Source of the DNA: Pedobacter sp. SL55
GTDB taxonomy: Bacteria > Bacteroidota > Bacteroidia > Sphingobacteriales > Sphingobacteriaceae
Assembly: GCF_026625705.1 (NCBI RefSeq)
Contig: NZ_CP113059.1
Location: forward strand, 3,038,001 to 3,102,000
Direction: 5' to 3'
Length of the DNA: 64,000 nt
Positions within the stretch are counted from its first letter, which is position 1. Each line of letters opens with the position of its first letter. Below are positions 56,642-64,000 of the stretch, piece by piece. The notes under the pieces are model-generated. The model was not told the origin of the DNA. It made no database searches and saw only the letters and a program-made list of their open reading frames with translations. The position numbers and the translations under genes are program-made.

Positions 56642-57193
56642 ATGGATAACTCAAGAGATAGTTCAAATAACACGCAAAATACAGCAGATCATATTAAAAC
56701 GCTAGAAGGAAAAGAAGCGGTTGAAAAATTACAAGAATTAGCAAAAGGCGCAGAAAACTGTTTCTTCTGCACCAGTATAAAAACTGGATTGCCACTTTCG
56801 GTAAGGCCTATGTCGGTGCTAGATGTAGACGATAAAGGTAACCTTTGGTTCATGAGCCAAGTAGATAGCAGTAAGAACAAAGAAATTGAAGCCGATCCTT
56901 TTACGCATCTCTTTTTTCAGCACCATAAAAATTCTGGCTTTTTAAATGTTTACGGCATTAGCGAAATCATTGAAGACAGAAAGAAAATAGAAGAACTTTG
57001 GAACCCGTTATTAAAAGTGTGGTTTCAAGACGGAAAAGACGATGAAAAAATAAGTGTGATTAAAGTAGAACCAACTGACGTTTACTATTGGGATACCAAA
57101 CATGGCGAAGCTGTAGCATTTATCAAAATGGCTGCTTCTATTATTACGGGAAAAACCATGGATGATTCGGTAGAGGGCAAATTGGAGGTGTAG
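56642..57193 (+). CDS. Pyridoxamine 5'-phosphate oxidase-fold protein (general stress protein 26-like)
   Basis: 183 residues. Split-barrel flavin fold: 'CFFCTSIKTGLPLSVRPMSV', 'GNLWFMSQVDSSKNKEIEAD', 'FLNVYGISEIIEDRKKIEEL', 'VIKVEPTDVYYWDTKHGEAV'. These GS26-like proteins bind FMN or FAD and are stress-induced; true PNPOx activity is not indicated. Last gene of the three-gene operon. Confidence 0.88.
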   Translation: MDNSRDSSNNTQNTADHIKTLEGKEAVEKLQELAKGAENCFFCTSIKTGLPLSVRPMSVLDVDDKGNLWFMSQVDSSKNKEIEADPFTHLFFQHHKNSGFLNVYGISEIIEDRKKIEELWNPLLKVWFQDGKDDEKISVIKVEPTDVYYWDTKHGEAVAFIKMAASIITGKTMDDSVEGKLEV

Positions 57194-57217
57194 CCAAGTA
57201 TTACCAACATTGTAATA

Positions 57218-57320
57218 TAGCCCCGATAGTAGCGAGCACGTAGCGGCAAACCTATATGTTTGCCCGAAGTAAAGCGAATAGCGGGACTGAAGAGCGCAAA
57301 GGCTTACTGTTTTTGCGCTT
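57218..57320. repeat. GC-rich intergenic element, copy 2
   Basis: Starts 'agccccgatagtagcgag' and ends 'aagcgaatagcgggactg' plus a tail, with an internal stem ggcaaac / gtttgcc. Ends match the element at 20321-20429. Confidence 0.6.
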
Positions 57321-57374
57321 CTACTTTTAAAACACTTTTGGCGTAGTGCAGGCTTATTGGTAAATTGCTCCATC

Positions 57375-58406
57375 ATGAACCGTAAACTATTCCTGTCTTC
57401 TTTATTGCCGGCTTCGGCCATGTTGTATGCCTTTAAAAGCAAAGCATCCGTTTCTTCATCTAGCGAGCAGTTTAAACATAAAAAGCCTCCATATTTAAAG
57501 CAAGGCGATATTATTGGCATCACTTGCCCGGCGGGATATATTACTCATGAAGAAATTGAACCAGCAATACAACAAATGGAAAGTTGGGGCTTTAAGGTAA
57601 TTAAAGGAAAAACGGTTGGCGATAGAGATTTTACCTTCGGCGGTACAGATGAGGAGCGTTTAACAGATTTGCAAAGTATGTTGAACGACCCAAGTATTAA
57701 AGCCATTATGTGTGCTCGCGGTGGCTACGGAGCCGTTCGTATTGTAGATCAGTTAGATTTTAGTGTTTTCAAGACATCGCCCAAGTGGCTTATTGGTTTT
57801 AGTGATATTACCATTTTGCACTGCCATTTAAACAGCAATTATCGCTTTGCAAGCATTCATTCTAAAATGTGTAATAGCTTTCCTACCGATTGGAGCAAGG
57901 CAGAACCCATACAAATAGAAACGATTAAATCTATCGAAAAGGCGTTAAAAGGAGAGGAGCTGATGAAATATGAAGCTCCTTACCAATTAAATAACAGAGT
58001 TGGAAATGCCGAAGGAGAATTAATTGGCGGCAATTTGCGCTGTATCGAAAACTTAATGGGCAGCGTTTCAGCAATTAAAACCGATGGCAAGATTTTGTTT
58101 GTAGAAGATGTTGGCGAATATCTGTATAGCATAGACCGTATGTTTTACAACCTAAAAAGAGCAGGGAAGTTGAGCAAGCTTAAAGGCTTGATTATAGGTG
58201 GGTTCAGAATTAAAAAAGATGATGATAACGATGGTTTCGGCAAAACTTTAGAACAAATTGTGATGGATAAGGTAAAAGAATTCGATTATCCGGTTTGCTT
58301 TGATTTTCCGGTGGGGCACCAAAAAGCCAATTATGCTTTAAAGTGTGGGGTAAAACATCGGTTAAGCATTACCACACAAGCAACTATTTTGCAAGAACTG
58401 CCTTAA
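57375..58406 (+). CDS. LD-carboxypeptidase (peptidase S66)
   Basis: 343 residues from ATG 57375, which directly gives the Arg/Lys signal start 'MNRKLFLSSLLPASAMLYAF'. S66 motifs: 'GDIIGITCPAGYI', 'ARGGYGAVRI', nucleophile Ser in 'WLIGFSDITILH', the Glu in 'LFVEDVGEYLYSIDRM', and the His in 'FPVGHQKANYAL'. It removes the terminal D-Ala from cytoplasmic tetrapeptides during murein recycling; an exported form here would be periplasmic. Its end overlaps the convergent hydrolase gene by 4 bases. Confidence 0.92.
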   Translation: MNRKLFLSSLLPASAMLYAFKSKASVSSSSEQFKHKKPPYLKQGDIIGITCPAGYITHEEIEPAIQQMESWGFKVIKGKTVGDRDFTFGGTDEERLTDLQSMLNDPSIKAIMCARGGYGAVRIVDQLDFSVFKTSPKWLIGFSDITILHCHLNSNYRFASIHSKMCNSFPTDWSKAEPIQIETIKSIEKALKGEELMKYEAPYQLNNRVGNAEGELIGGNLRCIENLMGSVSAIKTDGKILFVEDVGEYLYSIDRMFYNLKRAGKLSKLKGLIIGGFRIKKDDDNDGFGKTLEQIVMDKVKEFDYPVCFDFPVGHQKANYALKCGVKHRLSITTQATILQELP

Positions 58407-59179
58407 ATTGGATTTAAACCAATGTGATAAACAGGTGTTTCTTGTAGTCTTGAAGCCACAATAATTTCTACACCATTGGCAACTTGGGTAAATAAGCTGT
58501 TTACCAAATCTGGGCAATTGTTTTCTTTACTTAAATGAGATAAGAAAAGATGGCTCATAAAGGCAGAGCGATGATTTACAAATAAATCTAAGGCCTTTTG
58601 ATTAGATAAGTGCCCGTTGCCACCACTTATTCTTCGCTTTAAGAAGTAAGGATAATTACCTTTTTCAAGCATTTCATCACAGTAGTTAGCTTCCAAAAAA
58701 ACGGCGTGGCACTGTTTAAAATGATGAACTAGGTTTTGGCAATGATCTCCTATATCGGTAAATACACCAATTTTAATATCTTTATGAGCTACCGTAAAAC
58801 TATGTGGCTCGGCGGCGTCATGTAATTTAGGGAAAGCAATGATTTGCAAACTGCCAATGTTAACTGGTAAGGTGCCACAAAATGTATAAACCAAATGTTC
58901 GGGGAGCAACTGCTTACCACTTAATCGTGTTTTTTCGGTAATGTAAATAGGTAGTTGATGTTTTTTTGCCAATACAGGTAAACCTTTAATATGGTCAGAG
59001 TGCTCGTGACTAATGAAAATAGCCCTCACTTTCTGTATATCTAAACCTAGTCTGGCCAAGCGGGTTTCGGTTTCTTTACAGCTTAGGCCAGCATCAATTA
59101 ACACAGCATCTTCATCGTTTCCAATGTAAAAGCAATTGCCATTGCTGCCGGTATTTAATGAGGTAATGTATAATGACAT
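58403..59179 (-). CDS. Metallo-beta-lactamase-fold hydrolase (YycJ/WalJ-like)
   Basis: 258 residues from ATG 59179, placed where the typical 'MSLYITSLNTGSNGNCFYIG' start lies; the longer frame upstream is not conserved-looking. Metal motif 'SHEHSDHIKGL' (HxHxDH) and later 'DIGDHCQN' and 'LFLSHLSKENN'. It resembles YycJ/WalJ-type hydrolases implicated in DNA processing or cell-wall coordination. The exact substrate is unknown. Confidence 0.88.
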   Translation of the reverse strand: MSLYITSLNTGSNGNCFYIGNDEDAVLIDAGLSCKETETRLARLGLDIQKVRAIFISHEHSDHIKGLPVLAKKHQLPIYITEKTRLSGKQLLPEHLVYTFCGTLPVNIGSLQIIAFPKLHDAAEPHSFTVAHKDIKIGVFTDIGDHCQNLVHHFKQCHAVFLEANYCDEMLEKGNYPYFLKRRISGGNGHLSNQKALDLFVNHRSAFMSHLFLSHLSKENNCPDLVNSLFTQVANGVEIIVASRLQETPVYHIGLNPI

Positions 59180-59650
59180 GTTTGGCAAAGTTCGAAATTT
59201 TAAAGCGTTCCTTTGAGGGTAAATTTTTAACATTCGCAAATTATGCCTCAAAATGAAGCAGTTTGTAACCAAAACAGGTTAGCGCAGCATACCATTTTTC
59301 TATTCAGAATACACCGCAAGAGCATTGCTAGTATAAAAAAGGCAATAAGATTAGGTAAACAATAAAAGACCTGTATTTGCTGATAAATTTATGTTTGATT
59401 GAAGAAAATGTATTTGTATATAGAATTAAAATTAGGCTTATCTTTCAGATTTTCAGATTGTTGTGTGTTTTTGTGGCCTGCTGTTTCAAGTGCTTGCGCA
59501 TAGCAAGGGTATTTATAATTAATTAGTAGCTAAAGTTGTAAATGTGAATTGTTAAAAAATATCTCGAAAAAAATAATCTCAAAAAAAGAAAGAATTGCTT
59601 GTTTATTCCGTTTAAATGATATATTTGACCAATAAATTAAAATTATAACA
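59180..59650. other. 471-bp AT-rich divergent gap
   Basis: Lies between the divergent hydrolase and histone-H1-like genes. Apart from the promoter element at 59620-59627 I see no repeat, RNA gene or coding region. Confidence 0.6.
59620..59627 (+). promoter_or_regulatory. -7 promoter element of the histone-H1-like gene
   Basis: tatatttg fits TAnnTTTG, 24 bases before the ATG at 59651, with a 'ttg' about 24 bases upstream. Such a strong match fits a highly expressed nucleoid protein. Confidence 0.6.
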
Positions 59651-59833
59651 ATGGAAAAATTTGCAAAAGTTAAAGAAGTAGTAGCTGCTATCGAGGCAGA
59701 CGTAGAGAAATTTTATAATGCAGGTAATTCAGCTGCAGGAACTAGAGTACGTAAAGCAATGCAAGATCTTAAAGGTTTAGCACAAGAAATCCGTACTGAA
59801 GTTACAGAGAAAAAAATAGCGCAAAATAGTTAA
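59651..59833 (+). CDS. Histone-H1-like nucleoid protein
   Basis: 60 residues: 'MEKFAKVKEVVAAIEADVEK', then 'NAGNSAAGTRVRKAMQDLKG' and 'TEVTEKKIAQNS'. This short, helical, moderately basic pattern matches the small histone-H1/Hc1-like proteins of Bacteroidota, thought to bind DNA. The Lys-rich tail found in larger H1 homologues is absent, so it may be a core-only form. Ends in a strong terminator. Confidence 0.8.
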   Translation: MEKFAKVKEVVAAIEADVEKFYNAGNSAAGTRVRKAMQDLKGLAQEIRTEVTEKKIAQNS

Positions 59834-59856
59834 AACGCTCAAAAGTAATTTTTGGA

Positions 59857-59887
59857 AGACCTTGTTTAAATGCAAGGTCTTTTTTTA
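59857..59887 (+). terminator. Rho-independent terminator of the histone-H1-like gene
   Basis: Stem agaccttg / caaggtct with an 8-base loop followed by seven T. Confidence 0.88.
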
Positions 59888-59947
59888 TGTATAAAGGCCA
59901 AATCATTTAAATGCTTTTGTATTTTTAAGATTTAAAACAAATAAGAA

Positions 59948-60259
59948 ATGATTGCAGTACAAGTTACTTACAAAGTAAAGGCTGATTTTGTAGAAGAAAA
60001 CAAAAACAATATCAATACCTTTTTAGCTGATTTTAAAGAAATGCAGACCAGTAGGTTTTTATACCATGTGTATGTAAAAGAAGATGGATTAACGTTTGTA
60101 CATGTGTCCATGTATGAAAGTGCGGCTATACAAGAGCAAGTGCTAAGTACACCTTCTTTTGTAAAATTCCAACAGCATAGAGACGAAAGTGGTTTAACCG
60201 AATTGCCTATCATCGAGAATTTAACTCATTTAGGTTCTTCTATCAGCCTAATTAAATAG
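59948..60259 (+). CDS. ABM-superfamily (dimeric alpha/beta barrel) protein
   Basis: 103 residues. The pattern 'MIAVQVTYKVKADFVEENKN' and 'FLYHVYVKEDGLTFVHVSMY' followed by 'LSTPSFVKFQQHRDESGL' is that of small antibiotic-biosynthesis-monooxygenase-like or quinol-monooxygenase-type proteins. Function not determined. Convergent with the MocR gene. Confidence 0.65.
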   Translation: MIAVQVTYKVKADFVEENKNNINTFLADFKEMQTSRFLYHVYVKEDGLTFVHVSMYESAAIQEQVLSTPSFVKFQQHRDESGLTELPIIENLTHLGSSISLIK

Positions 60260-60282
60260 AATTTGGTAGAGATAAAAATTTA

Positions 60283-60313
60283 GGTCTAGCATAACCTATT
60301 GCTAGATCTATTT
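60283..60313. terminator. Bidirectional terminator between convergent genes
   Basis: Stem ggtctagca / tgctagatc (one wobble) with an 8-base loop and a following T-run (tattttt), just before the MocR stop codon. Confidence 0.7.
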
Positions 60314-61801
60314 TTACGTTGAAGTAATTGTGGCCACGGCTTGGTGCATAATTTTTAAGCTGCTTTGCATCTCATCTATTGTTAAATTACCAAAACCAAT
60401 ACGTATGGCTGTGGTTTTTCTATTCTGGTAAAGTAAGTTTTTAGGAATAAACAGTTGGTGTTGCTTGCAAATTTTAGATAGTTGCATTAGCGAAATAGGA
60501 ATGTTCCATCTTAACCACACCGCTAAACCGCCTTTGGGTATAGTAAAAGATACTTTGTTCCCGAAAAGGGTTTCAATTAGCTTACAGCAATGGTCGCGGC
60601 GTTCTTGGTAAACTTTCAACGATTTTTTGAGGTGCCTGTGCATATCGCCCTCGGCAATCATTTCTGCCAAAACCTGTTCCATAACCACGTTGCCCTGCCC
60701 GTCTAAAATACTTAGGTATTTCTGCATTTCTTCGATGAAATTTTTGGGAGCAACTACAAAACCGCTACTAAAAGAAGTCGATAGTGATTTTCCGAAAGAA
60801 CCCACGTAAATTACCATTCCATCTACATCTGCACTAGCTAAGGGCATAATAGTGCTTTTCTCGTATTGGAAATCATAATCGTAATCGTCTTCTATAATGA
60901 TAAAGCCATACGTTTTAGCTAATTGTAAAAGTTGTACCCTCCGTTGTGCACCTAAGCTAACCGTAGTAGGGTAATGGTGGTGCGGCGTAATGTAAACTGC
61001 CCTAATTTTGGTGGTTTTAAGCTTGGTAGCCAATTGCTCTACATCTATACCGTGCTCATCTACCGCTATGGTTTGCACCTGAGCGCCCGCTTCATGAAAA
61101 ATCATGTTTGCGGTAAATAAACTCAATTCGCCAACAATTACTACATCTTTAGGTGCAATAATTAGTTTGGCAACAACATAAAGGCTCATTTCTGTGCTAC
61201 GGGTAACTAGCAGGTTGTTTTTACCAATATGTAATCCGCGAGAGCTATTAAGGTAATTACTTAATTGATCTTTGGCTTGTTGGCTGGCCAATAGTGGGTT
61301 ACTTAGTTTTCTGAGTGTACTTTTTCGTTTTAGATTAGCACTATACAGGCTAGATAATTGCTTTATTTCTGTTAAACGGATATCTGCCGAACCATCATTA
61401 AATTGATAAGTACATTCGCTCAACTCAAACAGATTGTCTAATACGTTAGATTGCTTAAAGTGATAGCCAGTTTGCAGTGGGTAACTTGCTAAAGAAACCA
61501 AAGCATCATACGGTCGTTCGGTTGTTTTTCGCTGATGGTCCATTACATAAGCACCTTTGTTTGCCTCAATCGCAATCCAACCTTGGTGGTGTAGGTCTTG
61601 GTAGGCGGCAATTACCGTTTTACGGTGCAGTTGCAGCAAATCGCTCAATGTTCTGCTGCCAGGTATTTTACTTCCCGGTAGCAAGTACCCTCGCTGTATG
61701 GCATTAACGAGTTGTTGTGCCAGTTGTAAGTAAATGGGTGTTTTTGAGTTTCTGTCTAATTGGATAAAGCTTAAAAAAGGAACTCGAGCCGGACTACTCA
61801 T
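60314..61801 (-). CDS. MocR-type PLP-dependent GntR-family transcriptional regulator
   Basis: 495 residues. N-terminal winged HTH of the GntR class ('KIPGSRTLSDLLQLHRKTVI', 'YQDLHHQGWIAIEANKGAYV') joined to a fold-type I aminotransferase domain with the PLP Lys in 'YVGSFGKSLSTSFSSGFV' and the 'EDDYDYDFQYE' motif. Members sense PLP or amino compounds. It is divergent from a TonB-dependent receptor gene, with a 130-bp gap, so that receptor is the likely target (inference). Confidence 0.92.
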   Translation of the reverse strand: MSSPARVPFLSFIQLDRNSKTPIYLQLAQQLVNAIQRGYLLPGSKIPGSRTLSDLLQLHRKTVIAAYQDLHHQGWIAIEANKGAYVMDHQRKTTERPYDALVSLASYPLQTGYHFKQSNVLDNLFELSECTYQFNDGSADIRLTEIKQLSSLYSANLKRKSTLRKLSNPLLASQQAKDQLSNYLNSSRGLHIGKNNLLVTRSTEMSLYVVAKLIIAPKDVVIVGELSLFTANMIFHEAGAQVQTIAVDEHGIDVEQLATKLKTTKIRAVYITPHHHYPTTVSLGAQRRVQLLQLAKTYGFIIIEDDYDYDFQYEKSTIMPLASADVDGMVIYVGSFGKSLSTSFSSGFVVAPKNFIEEMQKYLSILDGQGNVVMEQVLAEMIAEGDMHRHLKKSLKVYQERRDHCCKLIETLFGNKVSFTIPKGGLAVWLRWNIPISLMQLSKICKQHQLFIPKNLLYQNRKTTAIRIGFGNLTIDEMQSSLKIMHQAVATITST

Positions 61802-61933
61802 ATTCTTAAAACTGGACTATTTGAATGTGCCGGAAAGATACGAGTTTTGTGCCAAAGTCAGAAAGTGATTAGTCTGAAAGACCGATGATGTGGCTTAACA
61901 ATAAAGCAATTTAACAATACAACAGTCTAGAAA

Positions 61934-63802
61934 GTGAATAAAATTCTACTACCAATGCTAACGCTTGCTTCGGTTAGTGCTTTTGCGCAAGAAATAAAGC
62001 AAGATACCACCAAGCTCAATGAAATTGTAATTTCAGAAAATAGATTGCAAACGCCTTTTAATAAGTTGGCAAGAAATATCCAACTAATTACCAAAGAAGA
62101 TATCGCTAAGATGCCTGTTAAATCTATCAACGAGGTGTTAAGTTTTATTGCAGGGGCCGATGTTCGGCAGCGTGGCCCTTTTGGCACCCAGGCAGATATC
62201 AGCATAGATGGAGGAACTTTTGAGCAAACCCTCATTTTGCTGAACGGTGTAAAGATTTCTGATGTGCAAACGGCTCATCATTCCATGAATATTCCCGTGC
62301 CATTAGCCGCTGTAGAGAGAATTGAGGTACTAAAAGGACCTGCTGCTAGAATTTATGGCATTAACGCCCTAACTGGAGCAATTAATATCGTTACCAAAAC
62401 CAGCAATCAAAATACATTAGACATAAATGTGCAAGCGGGTTCTTCTTTCGAAAATAAGACTTTAGGCGATGGTAAAGGTATTTATGGCGGCTCATCGGCA
62501 CAATTGTCCGTTAACATGGCTGGCAAAAAAAGTCAGCATTTGGTGGGTTTTGGCCTAACCGACTACAATGGGCAGCGTTACAACAGTAGCACTTACGATC
62601 ATAAGTTTTTTTATCAAGGTAATATTGATTTTGATGCAAAGAACAAATTGAATTTAATGGGCGGCTACATAGATAATGCTTTTGGTGCAAGTGGCTTTTA
62701 CGCGGCTCCCGGAGATAAAGAAGCATTTGAAATTGTAGAAACTGCTTTATTTGTAGTAGGCTCATCACATCATTTGAGCAATAATTTCAGTTTGCGGCCA
62801 AGAGTAAGTGCCCGCTACAATTGGGACGATTATCGCTATTTCCGTAACGATTTAACCAGGGCTAGATCGCTTCATCAAACCAAAGTTTGGTCGGCCGAAG
62901 TGAACAGTACTTTGCATACGGGCATTGGAGATTTTGGTTTTGGTTTAGAAAGCCGTTCTGAGGCTATCGAAAGCACTAATATTGGCGATAGGGAAAGATA
63001 CAACCACGGCGTATATGCCGAGTACAAAACAGAAGCGCTAAACAATTTACTGTTAAACATTGGTACTTATGTTAATTACAATACGCAGTATGGTTGGCAG
63101 GCATTTCCTGGCTTAGATGCTGCTTATTTATTCGCCCCAAAATGGAAATTGGCTTTCAATGTTGGCTCTAGTCAGCGTATTCCGTCTTTTACCGATTTGT
63201 ATTTGAACCAACGTCCGGGCAATATTGGCAACCCAAATCTAACTTCCGAAAATGCTTGGCAATATGAGCTATCATTACAATACAAATTAGATAATTTTCA
63301 AATACAGGGTGGATATTTTTACCGCAACATATCAGATTTTATTGATTGGGTAAGAAATTCGGCTGCGGTGCCTTATCAACCTCAAAACTTTGGGAACAAC
63401 AAAATACAAGGCTTTAATGTAAGTATAGGCCAATCGCTAAGTTTAAGTAATAAAAGTTCGTTAAACTACCAGTTAAGCTATAATTATTTGCATGTTGGCC
63501 AAATAAGTTACACGAATAATGTAACCTCTAAATATGTGTTAGAAAACTTGAAACATCAAGCTTTAGGTAGATTGATTTACAAATACACCAATTGGCAACT
63601 TACTTTGGGCACAAGGTGGATAGAACGAGAATTGAAAAACCCTTATTTAATTACAGATATACGTTTGCTTTACGGAAAACAACAATGGAATTTATATGCC
63701 GATGTAACCAATTTGTTTAATAAAGAATACATAGAAGTTGCTGCGGTACCCTTGCCAAAAAGATGGTTTTCGGTAGGTGCCAATTACAAGTTTGTATTGT
63801 AA
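61934..63802 (+). CDS. TonB-dependent receptor
   Basis: 622 residues; GTG start at 61934 gives a signal peptide 'LTLASVSAFAQ'. Plug domain with 'INEVLSFIAGADVRQRGPFG', 'DGGTFEQTLILLNGVKISDV' and 'VERIEVLKGPAARIYG'; barrel ends 'RWFSVGANYKFVL'. It lacks the N-terminal carboxypeptidase-like domain of SusC proteins, so it is a classical BtuB/FepA-type receptor for a siderophore, cofactor or metal complex. No SusD or siderophore genes nearby. The MocR neighbour hints at a vitamin or amino compound ligand (speculative). Confidence 0.92.
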   Translation: MNKILLPMLTLASVSAFAQEIKQDTTKLNEIVISENRLQTPFNKLARNIQLITKEDIAKMPVKSINEVLSFIAGADVRQRGPFGTQADISIDGGTFEQTLILLNGVKISDVQTAHHSMNIPVPLAAVERIEVLKGPAARIYGINALTGAINIVTKTSNQNTLDINVQAGSSFENKTLGDGKGIYGGSSAQLSVNMAGKKSQHLVGFGLTDYNGQRYNSSTYDHKFFYQGNIDFDAKNKLNLMGGYIDNAFGASGFYAAPGDKEAFEIVETALFVVGSSHHLSNNFSLRPRVSARYNWDDYRYFRNDLTRARSLHQTKVWSAEVNSTLHTGIGDFGFGLESRSEAIESTNIGDRERYNHGVYAEYKTEALNNLLLNIGTYVNYNTQYGWQAFPGLDAAYLFAPKWKLAFNVGSSQRIPSFTDLYLNQRPGNIGNPNLTSENAWQYELSLQYKLDNFQIQGGYFYRNISDFIDWVRNSAAVPYQPQNFGNNKIQGFNVSIGQSLSLSNKSSLNYQLSYNYLHVGQISYTNNVTSKYVLENLKHQALGRLIYKYTNWQLTLGTRWIERELKNPYLITDIRLLYGKQQWNLYADVTNLFNKEYIEVAAVPLPKRWFSVGANYKFVL

Positions 63803-63910
63803 ACACTTTATTTCATTGCCAAATATGAAGCAATAATTCTTGTAAAATTGTTTTGAAGTTAGCTGCTTTCGTTTAAGCTTTGGTAGCAAATGTTTTGTTA
63901 AGTAAGAAAT

Positions 63911-63977
63911 TAATTGATAGTGATGTTAGAAAAAATGGAAGTTCATCAAAGCTTTGCCATTTACTCACTATCAATTA
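63911..63977. repeat. Inverted repeat at window end
   Basis: taattgatagtga (63911-63923) and tcactatcaatta (63965-63977) are exact complements 41 bases apart, in the gap after the TonB receptor gene. The unit may continue past the window edge. Confidence 0.65.
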
Positions 63978-64000
63978 TTTTGATCTCATTGCCTTAATCA

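Noticed and set aside
57011..57523. 170-codon reverse frame across the GS26-like gene, a repeat and the LD-carboxypeptidase start
   Set aside because: Crosses two forward genes and a repeat element; no conserved motif.

Overview
The window looks like a chromosomal segment of a Bacteroidota species, most likely Sphingobacteriaceae and Pedobacter-like. The signs are two SusC/SusD outer-membrane systems with downstream lipoproteins, a 7TM-DISM receptor, a type IX secretion-like C-terminal tail, a short histone-H1-like protein, AT-rich DNA, TAnnTTTG promoter elements, and intergenic repeats of the kind common in this group. I found no rRNA, tRNA, CRISPR array or complete insertion sequence.

Layout. 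1-11010: the 3' end of a SusC gene, a SusD gene, three tandem exported proteins sharing one domain, then a Tat-exported calcineurin-type phosphoesterase, a glycerophosphodiester phosphodiesterase, a GlpT-type transporter and an SGNH esterase. Together they suggest uptake and breakdown of a glycerophosphodiester or other phosphorylated ligand. 11214-24052: mostly general functions: a Spy-like periplasmic protein, an S24 repressor divergent from a degenerate GIY-YIG protein, a large peptidase-like/propeller/barrel protein, PBP1A, PPK2, an RluA-type pseudouridine synthase, a ClC channel, a MazG-like pyrophosphohydrolase and a MaoC-type protein.

24189-41414: a membrane receptor fused to an IS1595-type zinc-ribbon/HTH domain, followed by a polysaccharide utilization locus: SusC, SusD, a surface lipoprotein, two GH2 enzymes, an alginate-lyase-fold (PL38-like) lyase, a beta-helix protein and a GH88 unsaturated glucuronyl hydrolase. 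The lyase/GH88 pairing points to a glucuronic-acid-containing glycan. Two similar palindromes (26133 and 34534) resemble LacI operators, and a LacI-family gene lies at 48362-49381.

41986-63802: a FUSC membrane protein, an SNF2 helicase, mnmA, the LacI regulator, an ATP-grasp/alpha-E/transglutaminase cluster, topB, a small stress-type operon, LD-carboxypeptidase, a metallo-beta-lactamase-fold hydrolase, a histone-H1-like gene, an ABM-fold protein, and a MocR regulator divergent from a TonB-dependent receptor.

At least nine single-base frame breaks occur in seven otherwise well-conserved genes. This density is more easily explained by uncorrected sequencing errors than by mass gene decay; those genes are listed over their full restored span. 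The most unusual items are the receptor-transposase-domain fusion, the phosphodiester SusCD locus with its tandem paralogues, the S24 repressor/degenerate GIY-YIG pair, and the intergenic repeat families that directly abut stop codons.
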